In this document: one piece after another, positions 54,070 through 63,234 of the stretch
How positions within the stretch are numbered: the stretch's first letter is position 1
Layout: each line of letters begins with the position of its first letter
From: Actinoplanes sp. KI2
GTDB lineage: Bacteria > Actinomycetota > Actinomycetes > Mycobacteriales > Micromonosporaceae
Direction of reading: 5' to 3'
Assembly: GCF_025630775.1 (NCBI RefSeq)
Contig: NZ_JAOSZE010000004.1
Span: forward strand, 186,001 to 250,000
DNA: 64,000 nt
Position numbers and translations under genes: made by a program
Notes under the pieces: generated by a model
What the model was told of the DNA's origin: nothing
What the model saw: the letters and a program-made list of their open reading frames with translations, nothing else
Databases searched by the model: none

Positions 54070-55518
54070 ATGCGGCAGGCATGGCGGGTCGCGGACGTAC
54101 GGGCGGCCGAGAAGGCGCTGATGGCGACGCTGCCGGAGGGCACGCTCATGCAGCGGGCCGCGGCCGGTCTGGCCCGCCGCTGCGCGTTGCTGCTGACGGA
54201 CGACGGCGGGGTCTACGGCGCCCGGGTACTGCTCCTGGTCGGCAGCGGCGACAACGGCGGCGACACGCTCTACGCCGGGGCCGCCCTGGCCCGGCGCGGC
54301 GCCCAGGTGCGAGCGATCCTGCTGCGGCCCGATCGGGTCCACCTGGCCGGCCTGGCGGCGCTGCGCGCGGCCGGCGGCTTCACCGTGCGCGACCTCCCGC
54401 AGCGGACCGATCTGGTGGTCGACGGCATCGTTGGTATCGGTGCGAGCGGCGGCCTGCGCGGGCCGGCCGTCGAGCTGGTCGCCCGGCTGGGTGAGCTGCG
54501 CGGGCGCTCCGGCCGACGCCCCGCGGTGGTCGCCGTCGACGTGCCGAGCGGGGTCGCGGTCGACACCGGCGACGTGCCGGGCGCGGCGGTCACCGCCGAC
54601 GTCACGGTCACCTTCGGCTGCCTCAAGCCGGCGCACGTGGCCGGGCCGGCCGCGGTGCGCTGCGGCCAGGTCGAGCTGGTCGACATCGGTCTCGCGCCGG
54701 CGCTGCGGGCCGACCCGGCGGTGCACGTGCCGGATGCGGAGGACATCGCCGGCTGGTGGCCGGTCCCCGGTCCGCAGTCCGACAAGTACACCCGCGGTGT
54801 CGTCGGCATCGCGACCGGCTCGGCGAAATACCCGGGCGCCGCGCTGCTCTCGGTGAGCGGCGCGCTGGCCGGCCCGACCGGCATGGTGCGCTACGCCGGC
54901 AGCGCGTACGGCGAGGTCGTCCGGGCGCACCCCTCGGTCGTCGCGGTAAACAAGGTGGGCGCGGCCGGCCGGGTGCAGGCCTGGGTGTGCGGCTCCGGGC
55001 TCGGCACCGACGAGGCGTCCCGGACCACGCTGCGCAGCGTGCTGGCCACCGCCGTGCCGGTGGTTCTCGACGCCGACGCGCTGACCCTGCTGGTGGACGG
55101 CAGGCACGCCAGTGACCTGCGCCGGGACGCGCCGCTGGTGATCACGCCGCACGACGGCGAGTTCAAGCGGCTCGCCGGGGAGTCGCCGGGCGCCGACCGG
55201 ATGGGAGCCGCCTGCCGGCTGGCCGCCTGGATCAACGCAGTGGTGCTGCTCAAGGGCGACCGGACGATCGTGGCGACCCCGGCCGGCGACATCTGGGCCA
55301 ACCCGACCGGCAGCCCGGCGCTGGCCACCGCGGGCAGCGGCGACGTGCTGGCCGGGCTGCTCGGCTCGCTGCTGGCCGGCGGTCTGCCGCCGGAGCGGGC
55401 GGCGGTGGCGGCGGCGTATGTGCACGGTCTCGCCGGCCGGTGGGCCGCCGAGGATGGGCCGGTCACCTCGCCCGACGTGGCCGCGGCGTTGCGCCCGACG
55501 CTCGCCGCGCTGCTCTGA
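54070..55518 (+). CDS. nnr: Bifunctional NAD(P)H-hydrate repair enzyme
   Basis: 482 residues, ATG with TTTGGAGGGCAG upstream. N-terminal epimerase (YjeF_N, residues ~1-215; GSGDNGGDTLYAGAALA and DGIVGIGASGGLRGP) and C-terminal ADP/ATP-dependent dehydratase (ribokinase-like, ~225-480; GIATGSAKYPGAALLSVSGA, VLDADALTLL, ITPHDGEFKRL, and the catalytic TAGSGDVLAGLLGSLLA). Repairs damaged NAD(P)HX. Confidence 0.95.
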   Translation: MRQAWRVADVRAAEKALMATLPEGTLMQRAAAGLARRCALLLTDDGGVYGARVLLLVGSGDNGGDTLYAGAALARRGAQVRAILLRPDRVHLAGLAALRAAGGFTVRDLPQRTDLVVDGIVGIGASGGLRGPAVELVARLGELRGRSGRRPAVVAVDVPSGVAVDTGDVPGAAVTADVTVTFGCLKPAHVAGPAAVRCGQVELVDIGLAPALRADPAVHVPDAEDIAGWWPVPGPQSDKYTRGVVGIATGSAKYPGAALLSVSGALAGPTGMVRYAGSAYGEVVRAHPSVVAVNKVGAAGRVQAWVCGSGLGTDEASRTTLRSVLATAVPVVLDADALTLLVDGRHASDLRRDAPLVITPHDGEFKRLAGESPGADRMGAACRLAAWINAVVLLKGDRTIVATPAGDIWANPTGSPALATAGSGDVLAGLLGSLLAGGLPPERAAVAAAYVHGLAGRWAAEDGPVTSPDVAAALRPTLAALL

Positions 55519-55539
55519 GCTGAAGGAAAAACCGATCAG

Positions 55540-55545
55540 TAGGCT
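55540..55545 (+). promoter_or_regulatory. -10 hexamer TAGGCT, leaderless alr
   Basis: Six bases (GGGATC) before the alr ATG; same hexamer as glmS. Confidence 0.55.
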
Positions 55546-55551
55546 GGGATC

Positions 55552-56685
55552 ATGTGGCAGGCCGAGGTCCGGATCGATCTGGACGCCATTCGGGGCAACG
55601 TGGCGCTGATGCGCGCCGGCACCACCGCCGAGGTGATGGCGGTCGTCAAGGGCGACGGCTATGGGCATGGCATGCTGCCGTCCGCCCGGGCGGCGCTGGC
55701 CGGCGGGGCGACCTGGCTGGGCGTGGCGACCCTCGACGAGGGGCTCGCGCTGCGCCGGGCCGGCTTCGAGGTGCCGGTGCTGGCCTGGCTGCACTCGCCG
55801 GGGCTGGCGTTGCACGAGGGCGTGGCGGCCGGCATCGACCTGTCGGCGAGCACGCTCGGGCTGGTCGGTGAGCTGGTCACGGCGGCGCGCCGGGCCGAGC
55901 GGCAGGCCCGCGTCCACCTCAAGCTGGACACCGGGCTGGCCCGCGGCGGCGCCACCGCGGGCGACTGGCCCGCGGTGCTGGAGGCGGCGGCGAAGGCGCA
56001 GGCCGACGGCGACGTCGACGTGGTCGGCGTGTGGAGCCATTTCATCAGCTCGGATCTCCCCGGCGACCCGACGATCGACCAGCAGCTGGCCGCGTTCGCC
56101 GAGGGGCTCGCCGTGGCCGAGCGGTACGGCATCAGCCCGCGGTATCGCCACATCGCCAACTCGGCGGCCACGCTGACCCGCCCGGATTCCCACTACGACC
56201 TGGTCCGGCCGGGCATCGCCGTCTACGGCCTGTCGCCGGTCGCGGGTCAGACGTTCGGGCTCCGGCCGGCGATGACCGCCCGCGCCCGGGTCGCGCAGAC
56301 CAAGCGGGTGCCGGCCGGGCAGGGCGTCTCGTACGGCCACGCCTACCACACCGAGCGGGAGACAACGCTCGCCCTGGTGCCGCTCGGCTATGCCGACGGC
56401 GTGCCGCGGGCCGCCTCGAACGCCGGCCCGGTGCAGCTGGGCGGCAAGCGGCGCCGGGTGGTCGGCCGGGTCTGCATGGATCAGATCGTGCTCGACGTCG
56501 GCGACGACGAGGTGTCGGCGGGTGACGTGGCGACGCTGTTCGGGCCGGGCGACGACGGCGGTCCGACCGCCGACGACTGGGCCGAGGCGGCCGGCACGAT
56601 CAACTACGAGATCGTCACCCGGTTCGGCAGCACCCGGGTGCCCCGGCGGTACGACGGCGCCGTGGCGGCCGAGGCGCCCGCATGA
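55552..56685 (+). CDS. alr: Alanine racemase
   Basis: 377 residues, ATG. Makes D-alanine for peptidoglycan. PLP lysine K33 in MAVVKGDGYGHGM; second catalytic Tyr near residue 261 in GVSYGHAYHTE; VGRVCMDQIVLDVG near 305 is the family C-terminal block. ATGA overlap with the next gene. Confidence 0.96.
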   Translation: MWQAEVRIDLDAIRGNVALMRAGTTAEVMAVVKGDGYGHGMLPSARAALAGGATWLGVATLDEGLALRRAGFEVPVLAWLHSPGLALHEGVAAGIDLSASTLGLVGELVTAARRAERQARVHLKLDTGLARGGATAGDWPAVLEAAAKAQADGDVDVVGVWSHFISSDLPGDPTIDQQLAAFAEGLAVAERYGISPRYRHIANSAATLTRPDSHYDLVRPGIAVYGLSPVAGQTFGLRPAMTARARVAQTKRVPAGQGVSYGHAYHTERETTLALVPLGYADGVPRAASNAGPVQLGGKRRRVVGRVCMDQIVLDVGDDEVSAGDVATLFGPGDDGGPTADDWAEAAGTINYEIVTRFGSTRVPRRYDGAVAAEAPA

Positions 56686-57758
56686 GCCCCAAGATCCCGC
56701 GGCGGCGGGCCAAGCAGGTCGGCATCGCCGGCGCCGCGATCGGCGTGGTGGCGGCCGGGGTGGCGACGGCGTTCGCGGTCGAGCGCACCCTGGTGCGCCG
56801 CTCGGTCAACGCCCCCGGCGACCCGTACGTCGACGAGCCGTTCGCCGACCAGCCGTTCGACGAGGAACTGACCGTCACCGCGGCCGACGGCACCGAGCTG
56901 TACGTCGAGATCGTCGAGCCGGCCGCGCCCACCGGCAAGCCGACGATCGTCTTCGTGCACGGCTTCGCGCTGGACATGGGCACCTTCTACTTCCAGCGCA
57001 AGATGTTCACCGAGCGCGGCGACCACCGGCTGGTCTTCTACGACCAGCCCGGACACGGCAAGTCCAGCAAACTGAAGTCCGGCAACTACGACATCGCGAC
57101 GCTCGGCGAGTCGCTGGCCGCGGTGCTGAACGCGACCGTGCCGGACGGTCACATCATCCTGGTCGGCCACTCGATGGGCGGCATGACCATCATGTCGTTC
57201 GCCGAGAAGTACCCGGAGTGGTTCGGCAACCGAGTCACCGGCGTGGTGCTGATCTCCACGTCGGCCCGGCTGGTCGATCGGGCCAAGCTGGCCCTCCCAT
57301 CGCTGGTCGCTCGGGCCAGCGCCCCGTTCTTCCCGCTCTGGGGCACTGCCGCGCAGCTGGGCGGCAACGTGATCGAGCGGGCCCGGTTCGCCTCCTCCGA
57401 CCTGGCCTGGCTGCTCACCCGGCGATACGGCTTCGGCGACGCGAAACCGAGCCCGTCGTTGGTCTCCTTCGTGGAGGGGATGAACTCCAAGACCTCGGTC
57501 GAGACGCTGACCAAGTATCTGAACACCCTGTACAACCACAACCGCTACCCGGCGCTGGCGGCGCTGCGCGGCGTGCCGGTGCTGGTCATCGTCGGCGACA
57601 CGGACTACCTGACGCCGGTGAGCCACTCCGAGGAGATCATCAAGCGGCTGCCCGACGCGCGGATGGTCAAGATCGAGAACAGCGGCCACGTCGTGATGCT
57701 GGAGAAGGCGGCCGAGGTCAATGCCGCCATCCTGCCGTTCGTCGAGAAGATCTCATGA
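56682..57758 (+). CDS. Alpha/beta hydrolase with N-terminal membrane anchor
   Basis: 358 residues. Basic start (PKIPRRRAKQ), one membrane helix at ~13-33, then an alpha/beta hydrolase: oxyanion-hole FVHGFALDMG, nucleophile Ser in LVGHSMGGMT (about residue 163), acid Asp in VIVGDTDYLTP, His in NSGHVVMLEK. Common between alr and tsaE in actinobacteria; substrate unknown. Both ends overlap its neighbours by four bases. Confidence 0.9.
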   Translation: MSPKIPRRRAKQVGIAGAAIGVVAAGVATAFAVERTLVRRSVNAPGDPYVDEPFADQPFDEELTVTAADGTELYVEIVEPAAPTGKPTIVFVHGFALDMGTFYFQRKMFTERGDHRLVFYDQPGHGKSSKLKSGNYDIATLGESLAAVLNATVPDGHIILVGHSMGGMTIMSFAEKYPEWFGNRVTGVVLISTSARLVDRAKLALPSLVARASAPFFPLWGTAAQLGGNVIERARFASSDLAWLLTRRYGFGDAKPSPSLVSFVEGMNSKTSVETLTKYLNTLYNHNRYPALAALRGVPVLVIVGDTDYLTPVSHSEEIIKRLPDARMVKIENSGHVVMLEKAAEVNAAILPFVEKIS

Positions 57759-58216
57759 AGCTCGCGACGGTGGAGGACACCCGGGCCTTCGGGCGGCGGC
57801 TGGCCGGCATTCTGCGGGCCGGCGACCTCGTGCTGCTCACCGGTCCGCTCGGGGCCGGCAAGACCGCGCTGGTGCAGGGCATCGGCGCCGGGCTCGGGGT
57901 CGAGGGCGCGATCACCTCGCCGACCTTCGTGATCGCCCGGGTGCATCGAGGGCCGGTGCCGCTGGTGCACGCCGACGCGTACCGTCTCGGCGACCGGCCC
58001 GATCCCCGCGCCGAGATCGACGACCTTGACCTGGACGCCTCGATCGAAGACTCGATCACCGTCGTCGAGTGGGGCGAGGGCCTGGTCGAGGAGCTCGGCA
58101 ACGACGAATATCTGCGGGTACGCCTCGACCGGCTGGACGACGACACCCGGGTGGTGGAGCTGGTGCCGCACGGCGGCGACTGGGCCGCCCGGACACGACG
58201 ACTGGAGACCACGTGA
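57755..58216 (+). CDS. tsaE: tRNA t6A biosynthesis ATPase TsaE
   Basis: 153 residues, ATG overlapping the previous stop. Walker A GPLGAGKT at 30-37; ITSPTFVIARVH is the switch region; VEWGEGL near the end binds TsaB/TsaD. Needed for the t6A37 cycle with TsaB and TsaD further down the operon. GTGA overlap with ung. Confidence 0.95.
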   Translation: MKLATVEDTRAFGRRLAGILRAGDLVLLTGPLGAGKTALVQGIGAGLGVEGAITSPTFVIARVHRGPVPLVHADAYRLGDRPDPRAEIDDLDLDASIEDSITVVEWGEGLVEELGNDEYLRVRLDRLDDDTRVVELVPHGGDWAARTRRLETT

Positions 58217-58887
58217 ACCTGCCTGACCTGCTGCCGGCCGAGTGGCGGGACGAACTGGCCCCGTTCCTGGACACCGAGGCGACCGTGGCGCTGGGCACGT
58301 TCGTGGCCGCCGAGTACGCGGCGCACACCATTTATCCCCCGATCGAGGACCTGTTCGCGGCGTACCGGCTGTGCTCGCCGGCCGAGACCCGGGTGCTGAT
58401 CCTGGGGCAGGACCCGTACCACGGGCCGGGCCAGGCGCACGGGCTCAGCTTCAGCGTCCGGGACGGGGTGCGGATCCCGCCGTCGCTGCGCAACATCTTC
58501 AAGGAGCTCGCCGAGGACGCCGGGGTCGCGCCGCCGGCCTCCGGCGACCTCACCGGCTGGGCCCGGCAGGGCGTGCTGCTGCTCAACGCGGTCCTCACCG
58601 TCCGGGCCGGTGCGGCCGCCTCGCACGCCGGCAAGGGCTGGGAGGCGTTCACCGACGCCACCATCCGGGCGCTGAACGCCCGTACCGACCGGGTCGTCTT
58701 CCTGCTCTGGGGCGGGTACGCGCGGAAGAAGGCCGCCCTGGTCACCAATCCGGCGCACGCGGTGCTCGAGGCGGGCCACCCGAGCCCGCTCAACCGGGAG
58801 GGCTTCCGCGGGGTCCGCCCGTTCAGCGCGGCCAACAAGGCCCTCGCCGACGGCGGCCGCCCGCTGGTCGACTGGGATCCGCGTTAG
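58213..58887 (+). CDS. ung: Uracil-DNA glycosylase (family 1)
   Basis: 224 residues, GTG inside the tsaE stop. Water-activating motif GQDPYHGPGQAHGLSFSV with catalytic D67, and the Leu-intercalation loop GHPSPLNREGF near residue 187. Normal length. Its stop codon TAG is part of the -10 hexamer of tsaB. Confidence 0.96.
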   Translation: MNLPDLLPAEWRDELAPFLDTEATVALGTFVAAEYAAHTIYPPIEDLFAAYRLCSPAETRVLILGQDPYHGPGQAHGLSFSVRDGVRIPPSLRNIFKELAEDAGVAPPASGDLTGWARQGVLLLNAVLTVRAGAAASHAGKGWEAFTDATIRALNARTDRVVFLLWGGYARKKAALVTNPAHAVLEAGHPSPLNREGFRGVRPFSAANKALADGGRPLVDWDPR

Positions 58888-58890
58888 GGT
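58885..58890 (+). promoter_or_regulatory. -10 hexamer TAGGGT, leaderless tsaB
   Basis: Six bases (CGGCTC) before the tsaB GTG; first three bases are the ung stop codon. Confidence 0.5.
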
Positions 58891-58896
58891 CGGCTC

Positions 58897-59550
58897 GTGC
58901 TCGTACTCGCTCTGGACACCGCGACCCCCGCGTCGACGGCCGCGCTGGTGGAGGTCACCGCCGACGGCCTGCGCGGGCTCGCCGAGCGCCGTACCGTCGA
59001 TCCCCGCGCGCACGGGGAGAGACTGGCGCCCGAGATCGCGGCGATCCTCGCCGACCACGACGTCCGGCCGCGGGAGCTGACCGCGATCGTGGCCGGCACC
59101 GGGCCGGGCCCGTTCACCGGTCTGCGGGTCGGGCTGGCCACCGCCGCGAGCATGTCCCAGGCGCTGGGCATCCCGACGTACGGGGTGTGCTCGCTGGACG
59201 GTCTGGGCCGGGCCGCCGGGCCGGGCCGGGTACTGGTCGCCACCGACGCGCGCCGCCGCGAGGTCTACTGGGCGACCTATCTGGACGGTGTACGCGTCAC
59301 GGGCCCCGAGGTGGGCAAGCCGTTCCGCGTAGAAGACCAGGAGAGGGTGGTCGGCGAGGGCGGCCTCAAGTACGGCGACGTCTTCGGCGTACCCGTGGAG
59401 GAGCACCTGCTTTATCCACCCGGCGCGGCCCTCGTCGCCCTCGCGGCCGAGCGGATTCGCGAGGCCGCGCCGAGCGAACCGCTCACGCCGCTCTACCTGC
59501 GGCGCCCCGACGCGGTCGAGCCGACGAGCCGGAAGTCCGTGCTGACCTGA
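58897..59550 (+). CDS. tsaB: tRNA t6A biosynthesis protein TsaB
   Basis: 217 residues, GTG. ASKHA-fold paralogue of TsaD: LVLALDTATPASTAALVEV, GTGPGPFTGLRVGLATAASM, VATDARRREVYWA. Forms the TsaBD complex. Overlaps rimI by one base. Confidence 0.94.
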   Translation: MLVLALDTATPASTAALVEVTADGLRGLAERRTVDPRAHGERLAPEIAAILADHDVRPRELTAIVAGTGPGPFTGLRVGLATAASMSQALGIPTYGVCSLDGLGRAAGPGRVLVATDARRREVYWATYLDGVRVTGPEVGKPFRVEDQERVVGEGGLKYGDVFGVPVEEHLLYPPGAALVALAAERIREAAPSEPLTPLYLRRPDAVEPTSRKSVLT

Positions 59551-59984
59551 TGGAGATCCAACGCTTTCGGTGGTGGCACATCGCCGAGGTGCTGCCGATC
59601 GAGGAAGACCTCTTCGGCGCCGAGAAGTGGTCGTCGGCGATGTTCTGGAACGAGCTGGCGCAGCGCAACTTCTACATCGTCGTGGTCGACGGCGACGAAC
59701 TGCTCGGCTACGCCGGCCTGTCCGCCACCGGCGAGGAGGCCTGGGTGCAGAACATCGCGGTACGCCGCACGGCCCAGCGCCGCGGAGTGGGCCGGTTGAT
59801 GCTCGAAGCGCTGCTGGCCGAGGCCGAGCGGCGCGGCATCAAGCAGACGCTGCTCGAGGTCGCGGTGGACAATGCGCCGGCCCAGCGGCTCTACGCGACC
59901 TACGACTTCGAGCCGGTCGGTATCCGGCGCGGCTACTACCAACCCAGCAACACGGACGCCCTGGTGATGATGCGCGATGCCTGA
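59550..59984 (+). CDS. rimI: Ribosomal protein S18 N-alpha-acetyltransferase
   Basis: 144 residues, ATG in TGATG. GNAT fold; acetyl-CoA loop [18 protein letters not shown] near residues 73-90; [20 protein letters not shown] is the family C-terminal motif. Standard tsaB-rimI-tsaD order; the natural substrate in actinobacteria is assumed. Confidence 0.93.
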   Translation: MEIQRFRWWHIAEVLPIEEDLFGAEKWSSAMFWNELAQRNFYIVVVDGDELLGYAGLSATGEEAWVQNIAVRRTAQRRGVGRLMLEALLAEAERRGIKQTLLEVAVDNAPAQRLYATYDFEPVGIRRGYYQPSNTDALVMMRDA

Positions 59985-61029
59985 CGAGCCCCTGGTCCTC
60001 GGGATCGAGACCTCCTGCGACGAGACCGGCGTGGGCATCGTACGAGGGCACACGCTGCTCGCCGACGCGCTCGCGTCCAGTGTGGAGCAGCACGCCCGGT
60101 TCGGCGGCGTGGTGCCCGAGGTGGCCAGCCGCGCCCACCTCGAAGCGATCGTGCCCACCATGCGGCGCGCGCTCGACGAGGCCGGGGTGACCCTGGCCGA
60201 CGTCGACGCGATCGCGGTCACCAGCGGGCCCGGGCTGGCCGGCGCGCTGCTGGTGGGGGTGGCCGCGGCCAAGGGGTACGCGCTGGCCGCGGAAAAGCCG
60301 ATCTACGGCGTCAACCACCTCGCCGCGCACGTGGCGGTGGACACGCTGGAGCACGGCCCGCTGCCCGAGCCCGCGGTCGCGATGCTGGTCTCCGGCGGGC
60401 ACTCGTCGCTGCTGCTGGTCGACGACCTGACCAACGGCGTGACCCCGCTCGGCGCGACCATCGACGACGCGGCCGGCGAGGCGTTCGACAAGGTGGCCCG
60501 GCTGCTCGGGCTCGGTTTCCCGGGCGGCCCGGTGATCGATCGGCAGGCCCGCGACGGCGACCCTCGCAAGATCGCGTTCCCGCGTGGCCTGACCGCACCC
60601 AAGGACCTCGCCGCGCACCGCTTCGACTTCTCCTTCTCCGGGCTGAAGACCGCGGTCGCCCGCTGGGTGGAGGCGCGCGAGCGGGACGGCGAGCCGGTGC
60701 CGGTGGCCGACGTCTCGGCGAGCTTCCAGGAGGCGGTCTGCGACGTGCTCACCGCCAAGGCGATCGATGCGTGCCTGGCCAACGGGGTGCAGACGCTGGT
60801 GATCGGCGGGGGCGTCGCGGCCAACTCCCGGTTGCGGGTGCTGGCCGAGCAAAGAGCGGAAAAACACCGGATTCGCGTACGCGTGCCGCGCCCCGCACTG
60901 TGTACGGACAACGGCGCGATGGTGGCCGCCCTCGGCTCCCGGCTGGTCGCGGCCGGCGTCGCACCCTCGCGTCTCGATCTGCCTGCCGATTCCGCGATGG
61001 CATTGACCTCGGTCAGTGTGGCGGGATAG
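59977..61029 (+). CDS. tsaD: tRNA t6A37 threonylcarbamoyltransferase TsaD
   Basis: 350 residues, ATG overlapping the rimI end by eight bases. Iron/zinc ligands H114 and H118 in [24 protein letters not shown] at the start; nucleotide-binding [12 protein letters not shown] and the C-terminal [12 protein letters not shown] with the third ligand. Makes t6A at position 37 with TsaB, TsaE and TsaC (not here). Confidence 0.96.
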   Translation: MPDEPLVLGIETSCDETGVGIVRGHTLLADALASSVEQHARFGGVVPEVASRAHLEAIVPTMRRALDEAGVTLADVDAIAVTSGPGLAGALLVGVAAAKGYALAAEKPIYGVNHLAAHVAVDTLEHGPLPEPAVAMLVSGGHSSLLLVDDLTNGVTPLGATIDDAAGEAFDKVARLLGLGFPGGPVIDRQARDGDPRKIAFPRGLTAPKDLAAHRFDFSFSGLKTAVARWVEARERDGEPVPVADVSASFQEAVCDVLTAKAIDACLANGVQTLVIGGGVAANSRLRVLAEQRAEKHRIRVRVPRPALCTDNGAMVAALGSRLVAAGVAPSRLDLPADSAMALTSVSVAG

Positions 61030-61038
61030 GAATCCAGC

Positions 61039-61293
61039 ATGATCGCGCGGATGTGGGAGGTGCGGGCCTCGGCAAGCGGCTTCGACGAGCTGCTGACCTG
61101 GGTCTGCGACGTGGCGGTGCCCCGGATCGAGGTGCTGCCGCAGCACGTGGCGAGCGAGGTGTTCTCGTCGACCGACCGCCGGATCGTGGTCATCTCCAAG
61201 TGGCGCAGCAGCCCGGAAAGCCTGCCCGCCCCGCCGGCCAAGCTGGTCGCGCGGGCGCCGCACGTCTGGGATTTCAGCCCCGTCGACCGCTGA
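61039..61293 (+). CDS. Small ABM-like protein, function unknown
   Basis: 84 residues, ATG; TAGGAA six bases before it overlaps the tsaD stop. The pattern of strands and helices (MWEVRASASGFDELLTWVCD ... EVFSSTDRRIVVISKWRSSP) resembles the antibiotic-biosynthesis-monooxygenase/dimeric alpha-beta barrel fold. No catalytic residues can be named. Probably co-transcribed with tsaD. Confidence 0.7.
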   Translation: MIARMWEVRASASGFDELLTWVCDVAVPRIEVLPQHVASEVFSSTDRRIVVISKWRSSPESLPAPPAKLVARAPHVWDFSPVDR

Positions 61294-61353
61294 CCGCGGG
61301 CCGGGAAAACGCGTCGCGTTCTGTCGTACCCCGCCCGTAACGTCGGGCCCCTG

Positions 61354-63045
61354 ATGACGAACCTGCCCGACGCCGACCCCGGCGCTCCCGACGACCGGTC
61401 CGCCACCCGCTACCTCGGCTGGCTGGTCCGGCGATACCGGGTGACCGTGTTCGCCGCGATCGTGCTGGCCGTCCTCTGGATGCTCCTGCAGGCCTTCGTG
61501 CCCGCCGTGGTGGGCAAGGCGATCGACGCCGCGACCCGGCACGACCGCGACGACCTGCTGCGCTGGTGTCTCGTGCTGTTCCTGGTCGGCGCCGGCCAGG
61601 CCTGGACGGGCGTGTCCCGCCACCGATTCGCGGTGGTCAACTTCCTGAGCGCCATGTTCGTGACCGTGCAGGTGACGGTGCGCCAGGCCGGCCGGCTCGG
61701 CTCGGCGCTGTCGCGCCGGCTCGACACCGGCGAGGTGGTGGCGATCGGCACCGCCGACATCCGGGCGCTCGGCGCGGCCCTCGACATCACCGCCCGCGGC
61801 ACCGGCTCGCTGGTCGCCGTGCTCGCCGTGACCGTGATTCTGCTGGTCACCTCGGTGCCGCTCGGCCTGGTCGTGGTGCTCGGCGTGCCGATCCTGATGG
61901 CCGTGGTGGGCCTGCTGATCAAGCCGTTGCACCGTCGCCAGCAGGCCTCCCGCGAGCAGCAGGGTCTGCTGACCGGCCGCGCCGCCGACCTGGTGCGCGG
62001 CCTGCGGGTGCTGCGCGGGGTGGGCGGCGAGGCGGTGCTGGCCGAGCGCTATCGCGCCGAGTCGCAGTCGCTGCGGGCGGCGGGGGTGCACACCGCCCGG
62101 GTCGAGGCGCTGCTCGAGGCGGCCCAGGTGCTGCTGCCCGGCATCTTTCTGGTGCTGGTCACCTGGCTGGGGGCGCACTTCGCGCTGTCCGGGCAGATCA
62201 CCGTGGGGCAGCTGGTCTCGTTCTACGCCTACGCGGCGTTCCTGGTCACCCCGCTGCGCCAGCTCACCGAGGCGCTCGACAAGCTCACCCGCGGGCACGT
62301 CGCCGGCCGTCGCGTGGTGACCATGCTGAACGCGGTGACCGACCTGCCCGACCCGGCGTACCCGGCCGACCCGGAGGGCTTCGCCGGCGACCTGGCCGAC
62401 CCGCGGTCCGGTGTGGTCGTTCGCCCCGGTGAGATCACCGCGATCGTGTCGGCGCAGCCCGCCGAGGCCGCGCTGATCTCCGACCGCCTGGGACGGTACG
62501 CGGAGGGTGGCACGATCGGCGGCCGCCCGCTGGCGGAGTTCGCGATGGCCACCGTCCGCGAGCGGATCCTGGTGGCGGACAACGACGCGCACCTCTTCTC
62601 CGGTCCGCTGCGCTCCGATCTGGACCCGTTCGACAGCGGCCGCCTGCCGGGCGCGCTGCACACCGCGGCGGCGACCGACATCGTCGAGGCGCTGCCCGAC
62701 GGGCTGGACAGCGAGGTCGCCGAGCGCGGCCGGTCGTTCTCCGGCGGTCAGCAGCAGCGGCTGCGGCTGGCCCGCGCGCTGGTCGCCGATCCCGACACGC
62801 TGATCCTGGTCGAGCCGACCAGCGCGGTCGACGCGCACACCGAGGCCCGCATCGCCGAGCGGCTGATCACCGCCCGGGCCGGGCGCACCACGGTCATCTG
62901 CACATCCAGCCCGCTGGTGCTCGACCGCACCGACCGGGTCTGCTTCGTCGAGGCGGGCCGGCTGGTCGCGGCCGGCACCCATCACGGCCTGCTGACGGCC
63001 GAGCCGCGCTATGCCCGCGCCGTGCTCCGGGCGGACCAGCCGTGA
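61354..63045 (+). CDS. ABC exporter subunit with degenerate ATPase domain
   Basis: 563 residues, ATG 10 bases after TAACGT. Membrane domain (~1-330) with six hydrophobic segments, then a nucleotide-binding domain. The signature FSGGQQQRLRLARAL is intact, but the Walker A region reads ITAIVSAQPAEAALISDRL with no GxxGxGK(S/T); Walker B is LILVEPTSAVD (Asp replaced by Val) and the H-loop His is absent (ICTSSPLVLD). The subunit should not bind ATP normally and must pair with the next gene's product. Last codons belong to copy 1 of a 62-bp repeat. Confidence 0.88.
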   Translation: MTNLPDADPGAPDDRSATRYLGWLVRRYRVTVFAAIVLAVLWMLLQAFVPAVVGKAIDAATRHDRDDLLRWCLVLFLVGAGQAWTGVSRHRFAVVNFLSAMFVTVQVTVRQAGRLGSALSRRLDTGEVVAIGTADIRALGAALDITARGTGSLVAVLAVTVILLVTSVPLGLVVVLGVPILMAVVGLLIKPLHRRQQASREQQGLLTGRAADLVRGLRVLRGVGGEAVLAERYRAESQSLRAAGVHTARVEALLEAAQVLLPGIFLVLVTWLGAHFALSGQITVGQLVSFYAYAAFLVTPLRQLTEALDKLTRGHVAGRRVVTMLNAVTDLPDPAYPADPEGFAGDLADPRSGVVVRPGEITAIVSAQPAEAALISDRLGRYAEGGTIGGRPLAEFAMATVRERILVADNDAHLFSGPLRSDLDPFDSGRLPGALHTAAATDIVEALPDGLDSEVAERGRSFSGGQQQRLRLARALVADPDTLILVEPTSAVDAHTEARIAERLITARAGRTTVICTSSPLVLDRTDRVCFVEAGRLVAAGTHHGLLTAEPRYARAVLRADQP

Positions 63046-63234
63046 GCGGCCTGCGGGCGGCCGGGCCGCGTTGCGGCCGCGCCCCTGCTCCGGGCAGAGC
63101 GGCCGGGACCGGCCTGGTGGCGGCCGAGCCGGGTTGCGCCCGCGCGGTGCTTGGGGTGGAGCGGACGTGAGCGGCCCGGTGGCGACCGAGCCGCGTTGCG
63201 CCCGCGCGGTGCTTCGGGCGGAGCAGCCGTGAGC
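62986..63234 (+). repeat. 62-bp tandem array, four copies, between two ABC genes
   Basis: Copies at 62986-63047, 63048-63110 (63 bp), 63111-63172 and 63173-63234, each starting GGCCYGSTGRCGGCC-like. Copy 1 is the 3' end of the first ABC gene including its TGA; the end of copy 4 supplies the GTG start of the second. Copies 3 and 4 are closest. This reads as expansion of an original four-base GTGA overlap between the genes. Confidence 0.93.
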
